Shown here piece by piece: positions 11,686-23,269 of a DNA stretch of 64,000 nucleotides. The translations under genes and the position numbers were made by a program. How positions within the stretch are numbered: the stretch's first letter is position 1; the number at the start of each line of letters is the position of its first letter. Origin of the DNA: Aldrovandia affinis (taxonomy: Eukaryota; Chordata; Actinopteri; Notacanthiformes; Halosauridae). The DNA lies in contig JAINUG010000053.1 of NCBI GenBank assembly GCA_029706075.1, forward strand, positions 372,001-436,000, written 5' to 3'. The notes beneath the pieces are model-generated. The model did no database searches and had not been told where the DNA came from. It saw only the letters and a list, made by a program, of their open reading frames with translations.

Positions 11686-13813
11686 TTTAGTAGTTTCCTT
11701 TATTTGTTTATTTTACTGATTGTAACATACCTTTAATTTCAACTGGCTTGTATTGTCCAAGTATAATCTTGTAGCCAATGCAGTATTTGTTGTACCTCTT
11801 GTCTTATTGTATTGTTGCTTCATCCAGGTAATTGTTTAAAATTTGGTTCTCAATTAATATATCTGGTTAACTAAAGGCTAAATAAATGTTTTTAAAGTCA
11901 CAAGTCAAACCTCTCCTAAGAGAAAACAACACAGCTTACTGAACAATGTTAGATTCTTAACTATGAGTATTATGCTACATCAGTGTTTTGCTAACAATTT
12001 AAAAAACATTTAAAAAAACATTTTTGCAGGGGCATGTACAAAACTATGTTTCAAAAATATTGTGGAAATATGTCCCTAATTATTTAATCTCTAATAAAAT
12101 TAAGGGATTTATGCCACACTTGAAAACATTTCAAAATGAGTATCTGTTACAGGGATTCAAACCTTGGCAATCTTGTTACCATGTGAGTCATATTTTCAGC
12201 ACCACAAACCAACATACGCCAACTATCCATTCATAGCCAGAGTGCTAAGGAATTGATGCCTAAGCATTTACTGTAGATACATAAAACATATTATTTTTGC
12301 TCATATGCTAATTATTCAAAATCCAATATGGTGAAACCAGCTAACATAAATGTAAAAATGTGTATTGTGTGTATCGGGGGCATGGGGAAAATTGTCAGAC
12401 CCCTGTGAATTTTTGTCAGACCAGAATTTTTGTGTATTGACTTTTCAATTAATTTATATAGACCAAACTGATAACACCACCACCTAGCACACCTAAGACA
12501 AGTGCCTAATAGGGCCACTACTGAAGGATAGGGAATTTGGCTTATGGCATTTAATTAATGTACCATTGGCAATAACAACAGACATCAATTTTATAAATAC
12601 TTTTAGAAATGTGACTAACCCTTTTAGTACACGTTAGAAATGTGATTAATTGGCACATACAAGAAGGAATACAAAAACAATTAATATACTGATCTGACTG
12701 ACAATCACTTCTTACATAATCCATCTTTGATCTTTGTTCTCATCATGACGCAACCTATCTTTTAGGGAGATAAACCAGATATCTCTCCATGTAATTAATC
12801 TCCCTGCCATTAACGTCAGTGATAATTAATGCAATTAAATAATTTTCTGTAAAAAATCTTACAAAAAAGGGGAAAACCAATATAACAACAAGTAGATGAT
12901 GCTGATACTCTCTTGTCATTTTGATAAAGTACCTCCCTAATGGGATTATGACACCTTGCATTTAATAACAATTACATTCACTTTACTTATAAAAATCTGT
13001 GGTAACTTGATGTTGAAGGCAATATACTTGAATGCTAAAAGATTACAAGTTCTCGGTCATTACAGTTTGAAAGAATATTAAATGTTTTGTGACATGCACC
13101 GTTACAGATATATATACATTAAGTACAGTTATGGCAAAGGTTTATTTGTAGGTTGAATCTCCCCCTGGTGTAGGCCTTGGGTTTGAAAAGCATTTCAAAC
13201 AAGGGAAAGGTATACATATGCTCATGCTCTCTTTCACACATGGACAATGAATTAGGTTGCTAGCCCAAAAGTACCCCCCAAAAAATAGAGAACTGCTATG
13301 AACTTACATGTTGGACTTATGCCAAAGTCCTTTAATATCTTGTTGTTGCAGGTTCTCGAGTTCTTGTTGTTCTAGTTCTACTAAAACATCTATAGAAAAT
13401 GTCAACTATGGCCTAGTTGAATTCATAATCGTTCTATTACAGGCACTCATGTAATCTGCAGCAGGTCGGCCTGTACAACAGTGTTTCTGCCAACAAATCA
13501 GGCCTCAATTCTTTCCATGCAAATCAATGGCTAAACTGTACAAGGATAATGAAAGAGTACACAATCTTGAGTGGCATCTCATTTATAAATAGAAAAGGGA
13601 CAAACACGTTATCCTGACTTCTGTGCCATCTTCAATTAACAAGTATGTCCTTGAATGTTGTTTACCAAAGAAAGAGAAGAGTTTGAGGATATTGCAGATT
13701 TACAAGGTGTACAGCACATTGCAGCTAAAGGCATAGTCTGATAACACTAAATGTTCTAGTTTTGTGATCAAAGGACCTACAAGCAATCCAATAGCCACTA
13801 AAATACAGGTAAG
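11686..13813. other. No recognised feature
   Basis: About 2.1 kb of AT-rich DNA. Frames stay under about 70 codons and carry no motif. I see no element ends or tRNA-like boxes. Confidence 0.45.
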
Positions 13814-14511
13814 TACAGTCGGGTCCAGAATTATTGGCACCCTTGATGAAAATGGTCCAAAAAAAAATAACACAGATAATGAGATTATGCTCAAACATAT
13901 GGGAAAACTATATACTTTTATTGTAATACAAGTATTCTAATTTTTCTTTTCTTTTAATTGAGTTTTTTTTTCTGAAAAAACTTATGTGTAAAAATGACTG
14001 GCATCCCTAAAGATTATTTAAAATAAAACCAAAGTTAAATCTACAATAAAATTCTACTTATTTAAATTAATCTCAGTCCTAAGGAACTGTATTGTGGCCT
14101 TCCATGACTTCCTGTTTCACTAAGGTATAAAACTGAGGTAACACACATGTAAAATCCCTTTATCATCCATCAACATGGAAAAATCCCCAAAACTGTCAAA
14201 CCAAAAGAGACAGAGGGTTGTTGACCTACACAAGTCAGCTAATGAGTACAAAAAATACATGACTGGTTAAACATACCACTAACCACTGTTAGGGCAATAA
14301 TCAGAAAGAAAAATCAGAAACGGTTGAAAACTTGCCAGCAAGCGCATGTTGTGCAAAGAAGAACCCAAGGACAACATTACAACAACTGCAGACTTTAGTT
14401 GCATCAAAAAGTCTCAAAAGCAACCATCAGCCGCCTCCATCCTGATAGGCTCTTTGGAAGGGTTGCACAAAGAAAGTCCTTACTGAGAGTCAAGGCCGAA
14501 ATTACCATATA

Positions 14512-15639
14512 CAGTGGGGAGAACAAGTATTTGATACACTGCCGATTTTGCAGGTTTTCCCACTTACAAAGCATGTAGAGGTCTGTAATTTTTATCATAG
14601 GTACACTTCAACTGTGAGAGACGGAATCTAAAACAAAAATCCAGAAAATCACATTGTATGATTTTTAAATAATTAATTTGCATTTTATTGCATGAAATAA
14701 GTATTTGATCACCTACCAACCAGTAAGAATTCCGGCTCTCACAGACCTGTTAGTTTTTCTTTAAGAAGCCCTCCTATTCTCAACTCATTACCTGTATTAA
14801 CTGCACCTGTTTGAACTCGTTACCTGTATAAAAGACACCTCTCCACACACTCAATCAATCAGACTCAACCTCTCCACAATGGGCAAGACCAAAGAGCTGT
14901 CTAAGGACATCAGGGACAAAATTGTAGACCTGCACAAGGCTGGGATGGGCTACAGGACAATAGGCAAGCAGCTTGGTGAGAAGGCAACAACTGTTGGCGC
15001 AATTATTAGAAAATGGAAGAAGTTTAAGATGACGGTCAATCTCCCTCGGTCTGGGGCTCCATGCAAGATCTCACCTCGTGGGGCATCAATGATCATGAGA
15101 AAGGTGAGGATCAGCCCAGAACTACACGGCAGGACCTGGTCAATGACCTGAAGAGAGCTGGGACCACAGTCTCAAAGAAACCATTAGTAACACACTACGC
15201 CGTCATGGATTAAAATCCTGCAGCGCACGCAAGGTCCCCCTGCTCAAGCCAGCGCATGTCCAGGCCCGTCTGAGGTTTGCCAATGACCATCTGGATGATC
15301 CAGAGGAGGAATGGGAGAAGGTCATGTGGTCTGATGAGACCAAAATAGAGCTTTTTGGTATAAACTCCACTCGCCGTGTTTGGAGGAAGAAGAAGGATGA
15401 GTACAACCCCAAGAACACCATCCCAACCGTTTTTCTGATGTATCAAATACTTATTTCATGCAATAAAATGCAAATTAATTACTTAAAAATCATACAATGT
15501 GATTTTCTGGATTTTTGTTTTAGATTCTGTCTCTCACAGTTGAAGTGTACCTATGATAAAAATTACAGACCTCTACATTCTTTGTAAGTGGGAAAACCTG
15601 CAAAATTGGCAGTGTATCAAATACTTGTTCTCCCCACTG
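14512..15639 (+). mobile_element. Inner Tc1-like transposon, internally deleted
   Basis: The inverted ends are CAGTGGGGAGAACAAGTATT and its mirror at 15620-15639, and TA dinucleotides flank it at 14510-14511 and 15640-15641. The inverted repeat is long, extending through GTACACTTCAACTGTGAGAG, about 190 bp on each side. At 1128 bp it is shorter than a complete Tc1 element because the coding region stops in mid-gene. It sits in the palindromic TATA of the MITE. Confidence 0.95.
14879..15440 (+). pseudogene. Tc1-like transposase, N-terminal part
   Basis: The frame starts [20 protein letters not shown], the first of the two paired-like helix-turn-helix motifs, and goes on through [11 protein letters not shown] and [12 protein letters not shown] frameshift near 15118 breaks it, and a second segment carries VMWSDETKIELFGINS with the first catalytic Asp. 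Coding sequence ends at KNTIPTV, where the right inverted repeat begins, so the second Asp and the final acidic residue are absent. The protein would bind the termini and cut at TA if complete. This copy cannot. Confidence 0.9.
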
Positions 15640-15962
15640 TATATTGGGGGGGACACATCCCCCCCAATATTCAGATATGCTCAAAATGTCCCCCAAATAT
15701 ATAGCCTAGCTGATATAAAAATATAAATAAATTGATTTGGTCCCCCCAATGTTGACTCCATGGTTACGGCCTTGCTGAGAGTAACCAACAAAATGCTATG
15801 GTCAGATGAGGCCAAAATGTTACTTTTTTGACATGTACACCTTCGGACCTGTTTGACGGTAAAAAAGGGACACATAAAAGGAAAAGCACCTCATGCCTAC
15901 TGCCAAATATGGTGGTGGAGCACTGATGCTTTGGGACTGTTTTGCTGCTAGGGATCCAGGGG

Positions 15963-16331
15963 AAGGCGGCACGGTGGCACAGTGGATAGCGCTGTCGCCT
16001 CACAGCAAGAAGGTCTCGGGTTCGAATCCAGGCCGGGGGCCTTTCTGTGCGGAGTTTGCATGTTCTCCCCGTGTCCGCGTGGGTTTCCTCCGGGTACTCC
16101 GGTTTCTTCCCACAGTCCAAAGACATGCACGTTAGGCTAATTGGAGAGTCTAAATTGCCCATAGGTATGAGTGTGTGAGTGAATGGTGTGTGTGCCCTGC
16201 GATGGATTGGCGACCTGTCCAGGGTGTATTCCTGCCTCTCGCCCGGAACGCATGCTGGGATAGGCTCCAGCCCCCCCGCGACCCTGACCAGGAATAAGCG
16301 GCTTAGACAATGGATGGATGGATGGATGGAT
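15963..16331 (+). mobile_element. tRNA-derived SINE with (GGAT)n tail
   Basis: The head has an A-box-like TGGCACAGTGGATAGCGCTG and a B-box GGGTTCGAATCC. The body is the common fish segment with GCATGTTCTCCCCGTGT and TGGATTGGCGACCTGTCC. It ends in GGAT tandem units (about 16312-16331), reminiscent of RTE/Rex3-type tails. A 12-bp duplication GGGATCCAGGGG flanks it exactly (15951-15962 and 16332-16343). It sits inside the outer Tc1 transposase gene. Confidence 0.94.
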
Positions 16332-16931
16332 GGGATCCAGGGGCTCTTGTTAATCAATGGCATAATGAATTCCACCAAGTACCAGGACATTTTAGCCAAA
16401 AACCTGGTTGCCCGGGCCAGGAACTTGAGACTTGGCCGTAGGTGGACCTTTGACACAGAAATGATTCCTTGAAAACAAGATCAATGTTTGGCAATGGCCA
16501 CCTCAGTCTCAAAAACCATTAAGTCTTAAACCCCATCAAAATCATGTGGTCTGAATTGAAGTGGGCAGTCCTTAAGCACAAACGTAAGGACATCATGGAT
16601 CTTGAAAAGTTCTGAATGAAGGAATGGTCTAAGATCACTCCAAATCTGTTCTCCAACCTTTTTAAACATTATCCTTGCCAGTAGAGGCTGCACTAATTAC
16701 TAAAAACAGGGGTGCCAATAATAGTGAAACCTTTTTTTGTAAAGAAATTAATAATTTGAAAAATGTATTATTTTGGCAAATTCCATTGAATCATTACTTA
16801 ATAAAGTAAAAATATTTTCCACTAGTTGGACAATTACAATATACAGTATCTCAGTAATGGTACCATTTGTTTTCTAGTCTTTTTTTTACTCATATTCATC
16901 AAGTGTGCCAATAATTCTGGACCTGACTGTA

Positions 16932-18028
16932 TATGCATATAATAAAGCCTTCACCTTAGCTCCTTTTTCAGAAAAGAATCAGCATTGTTTATGCCCCTGT
17001 ATTTTCACATAAAAAACTATTTTAGCTCTGTAATGTTTTACCATTTTATATTTAAGACAGGGAGGACAGCTTGGAATGATAAACAGTTTCCTTCCTGAAG
17101 CATCTTGTCATGAGATCTTTATAATTTATTGGGTTCTTGAGCTTTGTGCACCAGTAAAACTCTACAACTATGTGAAATAAATGTGAAATGCACTGCATTG
17201 AAAATTCAAGGCACAAAGTTATTGTTGCAGTAGGTAATTTCTTGCTAGATTGATAGTTCACATGTCAGCACAATTTCCATTAGTTACATCCAGATTCTCT
17301 GACTTGCACAAAGTCATTTCACATAGGGAAAAGAAAATTCTTCCCATTTGATCATTTTGGAAGGCAGTTAGTGATGGGCAGTTACTTACTTCATTTATAA
17401 ATATAATTTCCAGTCTATGTGCAATGATAGAGCTACCTCCACAAAAATCTAAGTCGACAAAAATCAAATCTTCAAAAGCCACACAACTCAATGCTTTTCA
17501 TTGGTCACACAGTCAATGCGTTACTATAGCTTATAATTGCTTAGCTTATAATATAGCTTATTCCGATAAAACCACCATGCTTAATTCAGAATAGCTGACT
17601 CAAATTATTTTGCTCACTCCACAGACATTTATAACTGACAACTTGTTAACTTAAATTGTGCAATATACATTATAATGGTGCAGTATGCATTATGTAGGCA
17701 CCTAAGTATACAGGAAGACATTTTAAAGGATGTCTGTAAAGATAAATAATTGTGTACAGAAAGCAAACTAAAAGCTTATTACACAACATAAGCCTGTTAC
17801 ATTTAGTTTCTTACAGTGTATTATAAATAGCTATGATATGGTTGTCACTGGTTAATATAAATGGCCCCTATGTTCTACTCAAGTTCTTGAAGTTTGACTC
17901 ATTGGAAGCACATCCAATCATTACTTTTTAAATGGTAAATTTGATCCCAACATATCTACCGAAAGCAGCAGTGATCAGGACAGTGAGGTAATTCAATTCA
18001 ACCTCACAAAAGCAGAAAACAATTCAAC
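16932..18028. other. No recognised feature
   Basis: AT-rich spacer. Frames under 80 codons without motifs. Confidence 0.4.
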
Positions 18029-18030
18029 AG

Positions 18031-18412
18031 TGTCAGGGGTCCAGCAGTACCTCCCCGTCCTGGCCGCAGGAGGGAGACATAGCTCCCTTTTAGTTTTTTT
18101 CCTTTTTTGTGGTTTCACTGTTTCTTTTTCCCCAGTTGCCCCAGCATTCCATTATGACAGTTTCAAGTCTTCCCCTGTTATTTTCCACTCACACCTGTCT
18201 CTAATTTACCTTATCACACTCAGTATATAACCCAGTCTCTCCCATTCTCCTGCGCTCAGTTTTAAGTTAATGTTCTGTGTTTTCATACCTGCTGTTTTCA
18301 CATTTCCAAGCCCTTCTCCATCTCAAGTTTTCATAGTTAGTTTAGTGTTTTGTCTTTGTTTTATGATTGGGTCCTCTCGCCATCATTCCCTCCTAATAAA
18401 CAGCATGAAAAA
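18031..18412 (+). mobile_element. Probable LTR fragment
   Basis: The stretch begins TGTCAGGGGTCCAGC, has a TATA-like AGTATATAACC near 18220 and a polyadenylation signal AATAAA at 18395-18400, the order U3-R seen in LTRs. No closing CA terminus or target duplication was found, so the 3' end is probably lost. An ordinary promoter-containing repeat is an alternative. Confidence 0.4.
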
Positions 18413-18727
18413 ATAGTAAAAAAAGCAGAGGAAACATCACCACAACTGATAGACTACTCTTACTTTTACTGATGAACAATTATGCATTTTACATTAATCT
18501 ACCAAACATTCAATTAATGGTACCTAAACATTCAGTATGCTGTACTGCACTGTAGCAAGATGTGAAGCTGAACAGTTTAACTGTCACAAAATTTGCCTTT
18601 ACATTGTATGTATGACAATGTAACAATTGTGTTCTTGCAAAAATGTGTTTTGATGGTAGTTATCAAGGTGCAGTGGACAAGCCACTCTCTCCTCATGCCA
18701 ACAGCTCAGCAGGAATGAAGACATCAA
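18413..18727. other. No recognised feature
   Basis: Short AT-rich spacer between the LTR fragment and a Tc1 relic. Confidence 0.4.
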
Positions 18728-19698
18728 GGCAGTGGCGAGAACATACAAAAGTATAAAGTATAAAAATCATTCATCAAAAGCATTTTTCACATTTTATTTT
18801 CTTATTTTATGGAATCAAAATGGATTTAATTGGGATTTCTAGCCACTGATCAACACAAAATACTCTATAATGTCAAATTATAAAAACAACTCTTAATTAA
18901 TTACAATAAAAAACAGCCAGTAATTGATTCTCTCTACCAGCTTTGCACATCTGGACACTGCAGTTTTTAAACCAAATGTGGCTCTAATGTTTTGCTGTAT
19001 GCTTAGGGTCATGATCTTGCTACAATATAAATCTTCTCCCAAGTCCCAGGTCTCTTGCAGACTGCAGCAGGTTTTCCTCCAAGATTTGTCTACACCTTGC
19101 TCCATCCATTTTGCCCTCTATTTTGACAAGCTTTCCAGTCCCAAAAGCAGAAAAGCATTAGCATTAGGCTCCTGCCACCATGTTTCAAGGTAAGGATAGT
19201 GTTCTTGGGATGATGCGCAATGTAAGGCTTGCCAAACATAGCGCCTAACATTGAGGCCAAAAAGTTCAGATAATAGAATATTCCTCCACTTGGTTTTAGA
19301 GTCTCCCACATGCCTTCTGGCAAACTCTGGTGAGATTTAATGTGTTTTCTTAAACAATGGTTTGTTTTTGCCACCCTCCTATAAAGCGCAGATTTGTGAA
19401 GTGCCCAGGCTATTGTTGTCCCATGGAGAGTTTCTCCCATCTCTGCCAGGGAAGACTGTAACCCCATCAGTTGCCATAGGCCTCTTGGTGGCCTCCGACA
19501 GACAGGTGTATTTAATTGTAAATCATTTTAAATACCTTAATTGTACACAGGTGGACTCCAATCAAATAATTATGCAACCTATGAAGACCATTTATTCACC
19601 AGACTTTATTTATTTGTGTAACATATAATTCAAATCCATTTTGATTCCATGCTGTAAGAAAAAATGCCAAAGGGGGTGAATATTTTTTATACCCACTG
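18728..19698 (-). mobile_element. Tc1-like transposon relic, truncated
   Basis: The right end, reverse complemented, reads CAGTGGGTATAAAAAATATT and is followed by TA at 19699-19700. The left end has a decayed CAGTGG at 18728. Both repeats share ATGGAATCAAAATGGATTT (near 18810, and mirrored near 19640). On the minus strand the C-terminal two thirds of a transposase is readable: LAEMGETLHGTTIAWALHKS, then a degraded FGLNVRRYVW region, HHPKNTILTLKHGG, and further degraded sequence. Frameshifts and stops abound, and the N-terminal DNA-binding part is gone. Confidence 0.85.
19090..19467 (-). pseudogene. Tc1-like transposase fragment
   Basis: A 125-codon minus-strand frame. Residues 5-31 match the inter-domain part of Tc1 transposases (LAEMGETLHGTT and HKSALYRRVAK), and residues 84-98 match the HHPKNTI ... 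KHGGRSLML block of the catalytic core. Between them the frame is shifted and unrelated. The final catalytic residues, in the next about 150 bp, are only faintly visible. Non-functional. Confidence 0.8.
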
Positions 19699-19919
19699 TA
19701 AATGCTCTATTAAAAGATAATTGACACATTAAGAGTGAGGGTTATGGCTGGGGTCTGGCTGTTTCAAGGGTCTATTTACAATATGGAAAAAACATTTAAA
19801 ATGAATTTCATATTAAAGTGCATCTTCTGCAGGTTCAACTAAATTAAATTACCAAATTAAAATGAGATACATGGACATATTTCATAGTAGGCTGTTGCCT
19901 GTTTTATTCCTGGCTTACT

Positions 19920-20650
19920 TTGAAAATCCAGGACAAAATACAGTGCTGCAGAGATGTTTGTCCTTCTACCAGGTTCTCCCATCGCTGCAGAGGAACTCTG
20001 AAGCTCTCTTAGAGTGGCCATTGGGTTCTTGGTCACCTCCCTGACCAAGGCCCTTCTTGCCCGGTTACTGAGTTTGGCTGGACGGCCAGCTCTAAGAAGA
20101 GTTGTGGTGGTTCCAAACTTCTTCCATTTCACAATGATGGAGCCCACTGTTCTCCTGGGTGCTTTCAATGCTTTAGCAATGTTTTTATACCCTTCCCCAG
20201 ATCTATGCCTCAACACAATTCTATCGCGGAGGTCTATGGAGAGTTCCTAGGACTTCATGGCTTGGTTTTTACTCTGACATGCACTGTCAACTGTGGGACC
20301 TTATATAGACAGGTGTGTGCCTTTCCAAATCATGTCCAATCAATTGAATTTACCACAGGTGGACTAGAATCATCTCAAGCAGTATCAGTGGAAACAAAAT
20401 GCACCTCAGCTCACTTTTGGGTGTCATATCAAAGGGTGTGCACACTTGTGTACATATGATATTTTACATTTTTATTTTTAATAAATTAGCACAAATGTCT
20501 AAAAACCTGTTTTCACTGTCTTTGTCATTATGGGCTATTTTGTGTAGAATTATGAAATAAAAAATGAACTTAATCTATTGTAGAATAAGTCTGTAACACA
20601 ATGAAACGTGGAGAGGGTGAAAGGGGTGTGCAGACTTTCCGGCTTGACTG
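19920..20650 (-). mobile_element. Tc1-like transposon, 3'-truncated
   Basis: The right terminus, reverse complemented, is CAGTCAAGCCGGAAAGTCTG with TA at 20651-20652. It is followed inward by the typical AT-rich repeat and the transposase start. No mirrored terminus exists on the left, where similarity fades at about 19.92-19.98 kb, so the copy has lost its distal half. Confidence 0.85.
19940..20260 (-). pseudogene. Tc1-like transposase N-terminal domain
   Basis: The start codon is at about 20260 and the fourth codon is already a stop. Downstream the frame is open and well preserved: IDLRDRIVLRHRSGEGYKNI and VGSIIVKWKKFGTT mark the first helix-turn-helix, and RAGRPAKLSNRARRALVREV the second with its GRPAKLS hook. 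Similarity ends after about RRTNISAAL. The catalytic core is missing. Confidence 0.88.
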
Positions 20651-20925
20651 TATATCTATACTCTAAAATATATCTACCTCTAGAAGATAATATTAGCTAA
20701 CTAGCTGGCTATCCGTTAATGAGATTACCTACCGCACCCAACAGTCAGACCTGGCAGAGATGGCCCAACGTTCTGTTCTGGGCGCTGTGTGCAGTGTGAC
20801 TACAACTACAACTTCTCCCGCTTCACCTAACGAATGCTACTATAGTAATAGTAATATGTTTTTTTCTGATAGGTTTGGACTGAACTGTCATTGTTATTTG
20901 TGAAACTGCCGGTCTCTATACATAT

Positions 20926-21474
20926 TGTAGCGATCCTGAGAGGGTCGCTCATTAAAATGTGTGCGCAGGGCATCATGGGGGAACGCGGTTGTGTGTTTGT
21001 GTGTTCCCCCCTGTGTTAATTGCTTAATCGTTCTGTTAATCTTTTATGTGTGTGTTATTGTAATCATGTGAGTGTGTTAGCTAGCTGATCGCAGGGAGTT
21101 AACTGTTGGAACCACCGTGACCAGTGTGCCCAGAGTGTTTGGTGCAGTCCCTCGAGTTCCAGGGCAAAAGTGTTCATTTGACCAAGTGTGAAGAGGACTG
21201 TTACTTTCTGATTGTTACGACATCAACGGAAGGCGTTTAATGGACAAACGCGTCCTTCTAAGGACGCGTTTGTTCCAGCAAGGGTTTTTGGCATCATCCT
21301 TAGTTATGCGGTGTATGGAACACGGATGTTTGCCACCGATATTATCCATAGCTGTGTATGGAGCATGGATAATTATCGTTTCTTTTAATAAAGTGGCTAA
21401 TCGCATGGTCATTTTTGCATTACTACTGGACTCTGTCTCTTTCTTGATACATTACCTCGCGCACGCTCGCTACA
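20926..21474 (+). repeat. 5' LTR
   Basis: 549 bp, about 80 bp longer than the 3' copy. The extra sequence (about 21258-21330) includes the second arm of a palindrome, CAAACGCGTCCTT-CT-AAGGACGCGTTTG at 21244-21271, which the 3' LTR lacks. AATAAA lies near 21388. Confidence 0.93.
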
Positions 21475-21475
21475 C

Positions 21476-21491
21476 TGGTGTCAGGAGCGGG
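21476..21491 (+). promoter_or_regulatory. Primer-binding site, tRNA-Leu-like
   Basis: TGGTGTCAGGAGCGGG begins one base after the LTR. It is complementary to the 3' end expected of a tRNA-Leu, with small mismatches. The tRNA assignment is from general knowledge of tRNA ends, not from a search. Confidence 0.75.
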
Positions 21492-21493
21492 GA

Positions 21494-22520
21494 TGTATCA
21501 GGAAGAAGTGAGAGCCATTAGTGACGACATCTTCCGGATGCAGTGTCAGCTCAAGGGAGAAATGGATCAGGCCGAGCACCCCTGCTCGCGTTCAGAGATG
21601 GAAGAGTCCATCCGCCGGATGTGGCGAACGCGAAGGAGGTCAGAGAATTTCCCAGTTATGCTGAAATGGACGCACCATTCTGCCGGGAGTGGCACCAGGC
21701 GACGGAAGGAGGGCCGGAGACCGGAGAAGTGTTAGTGCTAACTGCCCACACCGCTCCATGTCAGAGCCCAGGGGCGCTCCCACCAGCCCCGCTGCCTCCC
21801 AACCCCTCACCAAGCTGCCAAAATATGACGGGACAACGGCGCTGGCACCGTACCTCGCCCAGGTACGGCTTGCAGTGGAGTACAACGGATGGAGCGACAC
21901 CATCACAGTTGTCCACCTAGCCTTGGCCCTGGAGGGCAGGGCCCTACAAGTGCTTCTGGACCTTTCCCCAACGGAGCAAAACAGCTATCCAGCGTTGACT
22001 ACAGCCTTGGACCGACGTTTCGGTCAACAGGTCTTCGAAAGTCACAGCCGAGAACAGCTAGCTAAACACTCTCGTCAGAACAAGAAACAGTAAGCGCTTT
22101 CGCTGCCGACATTCGTTATCATGCTAGGCTAGTCAACCCTACATTTCCCGTTGCTGTTCAGGAAGAGCTAGCGCTACACACGTTCCTGCGTACCCTAGCT
22201 CCAGAGGAGCTGTGCCGACACGTCCACCTTGCCGCTCCAGGTTCGCGCTAGCTATTTAAATAGCTGAGCGAGCGGAAGCGGTTCTAACACCCCTCTCCTC
22301 AAGTCAAGTACCTGCTCGCCGCCCGCGGATCAGGATAGCCACCGGTGAAGACAGCGTCATGGAAGGAGAAGCAGTACCAGCATGCCAGGTCCACCCTGCC
22401 CCCCGACGCCAGTCTCCGCCATCCCGAAGGCGTCAACCTTGGGTCACTGACCGGTGCTATCGCTGTCGGAACCGGGGCACATTGCACAGGATTGCCCGGC
22501 GCCGGCCTCGCCCCACCGCT
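21494..22520 (+). pseudogene. gag (capsid and zinc knuckle), frameshifted
   Basis: The structural protein would form the intracellular particle. The capsid part is clearest at 21797-22090 (LTKLPKYDGTTALAPYLAQV, ALALEGRALQVLLDL). It then continues in another frame with ADIRYHARLVNPTFPVAVQE and LRTLAPEELCRHVHLAAPG to 22250, followed by stops. A CCHC knuckle, CYRCRNRGHIAQDC, lies at about 22465-22498 but needs a further frame change. Multiple frameshifts make it non-functional. Confidence 0.82.
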
Positions 22521-22556
22521 GCAGATGGAAACTAAGTCCCTCTCCAAGGTTAATGC

Positions 22557-22960
22557 TTGTTGGCCGGCCGAGTCAGCTGCATCCGAGGCCTCTACGCAGC
22601 GTGCCTGCTCAATGGTCAGCCTTGCCATGCACTAGTAGACACGGGGTCTACCGTCTCCCTGCTCCGACCGGGGATCCTGCCTGGCACCGCTGATGCACTG
22701 TCCGCAGCGTGGACCCCCACCGACGAACAGATACAGACCGTTACAGGGGAGTGAGCCAGCATGTGGGGGAAAAAGAAGGTACACGTCCACCTCGGTGACC
22801 AGGAAGCAACGCATGAGTTCTGGCTGGCTGATATTGACGAACCGTGCATCATTAGCCTGGACATGATGACGCAATGGAATGCATGTGTGGATGTTCCTCG
22901 GGCGGCGCTCTGGTTTGGGGACCAGGTCATGGCCCTCTGGTCCGGCCGCCGTCAGAGGCG
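22557..22960 (+). pseudogene. Aspartic protease domain
   Basis: The active site is HALVDTGSTVSLL at about 22627-22665. The frame ends with a stop at 22752-22754, and the remainder resumes at 22761 with VHLGDQEATHEFWLADIDEPCIISLDMM and the closing CVDVPRAALWFGD. The retrotransposon protease cuts Gag-Pol. Here a single stop splits the domain. Immediately downstream the sequence becomes GC-rich and unrelated to RT. Confidence 0.82.
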
Positions 22961-23269
22961 GGGGCCTGCTGTCAGACTGCAGCCTCGCCCATCGCCGCCC
23001 TGCCTGCATTGCCCGCCGTCGTCCAACAGCTATCTGCCTGCAGCACCGCACCGCCTGCCGCCACCCAATAGCCGCCTGTCTGCCGCAAGGCATCGCCTGC
23101 CATCGCCCGGTGGCCACCTGTGTGCTGGGCTGCGCCACCCAGGGGCCCGGGCCCGGCCATACCCCGTCCACCATCGCCAGTCCGTTTCACCGCTTGACCA
23201 ATCGCGGCCAGCCGTGCGCAGCGGAAGGTGGCGACGGTGGCCAAACTGCAAGCAGTCGACAGGGAGGCC

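Larger units (their letters stand above)
14491..15774. mobile_element. hAT-type MITE interrupted by a Tc1 element
   Basis: Termini are CAAGGCCGAAATTACCA on the left and TGGTTACGGCCTTG on the right, an imperfect inverted pair. The 8-bp repeat CTGAGAGT flanks it at 14483-14490 and 15775-15782 within the outer Tc1 transposase, so an 8-bp duplication (hAT-like) is supported. Next to the inner Tc1 copy sits a perfect palindrome (15641-15652 and 15659-15670: ATATT plus seven G, then seven C plus AATAT). Minus the Tc1 insert it is about 155 bp. Confidence 0.85.
14175..16680 (+). pseudogene. Tc1-like transposase of the outer element, shattered
   Basis: The reading starts near 14175 with a Met followed by EKSPKLSNQKRQ-like sequence and RVVDLHKS, the N-terminal helix-turn-helix region of Tc1 transposases. 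After the MITE it resumes near 15790 with MLWSDEAK, then near 15897 with TAKYGGGALMLWDCFAA, and after the SINE with INGIMNSTKYQDILAKNL and LRLGRRWTFD. It ends near 16.68 kb with NLFSNLFKHYP. Stops and frameshifts are frequent. The catalytic DDE set is not intact. Confidence 0.75.
13816..16929 (+). mobile_element. Tc1-like transposon (outer layer of a nest)
   Basis: The termini are CAGTCGGGTCCAGAATTATT on the left and, reverse complemented, CAGTCAGGTCCAGAATTATT on the right, with TA at 13814-13815 and 16930-16931 as in Tc1/mariner target duplications. The repeats continue with TGGCAC(C/A)CTTGATGAA. Without later insertions the element is about 1.45 kb, near the family's usual 1.6 kb. It was invaded by a hAT-type MITE (which later took a second Tc1 element) and, independently, by a SINE. 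It is the oldest layer here. Confidence 0.92.

Noticed and set aside
12312..12961. Two minus-strand frames of 68 codons
   Set aside because: AT-rich DNA with no motif, start context or splice signals to support coding.
18030..18230. 66-codon frame with a hydrophobic stretch
   Set aside because: It lies in T-rich LTR-like sequence; hydrophobicity follows from the T-rich composition.
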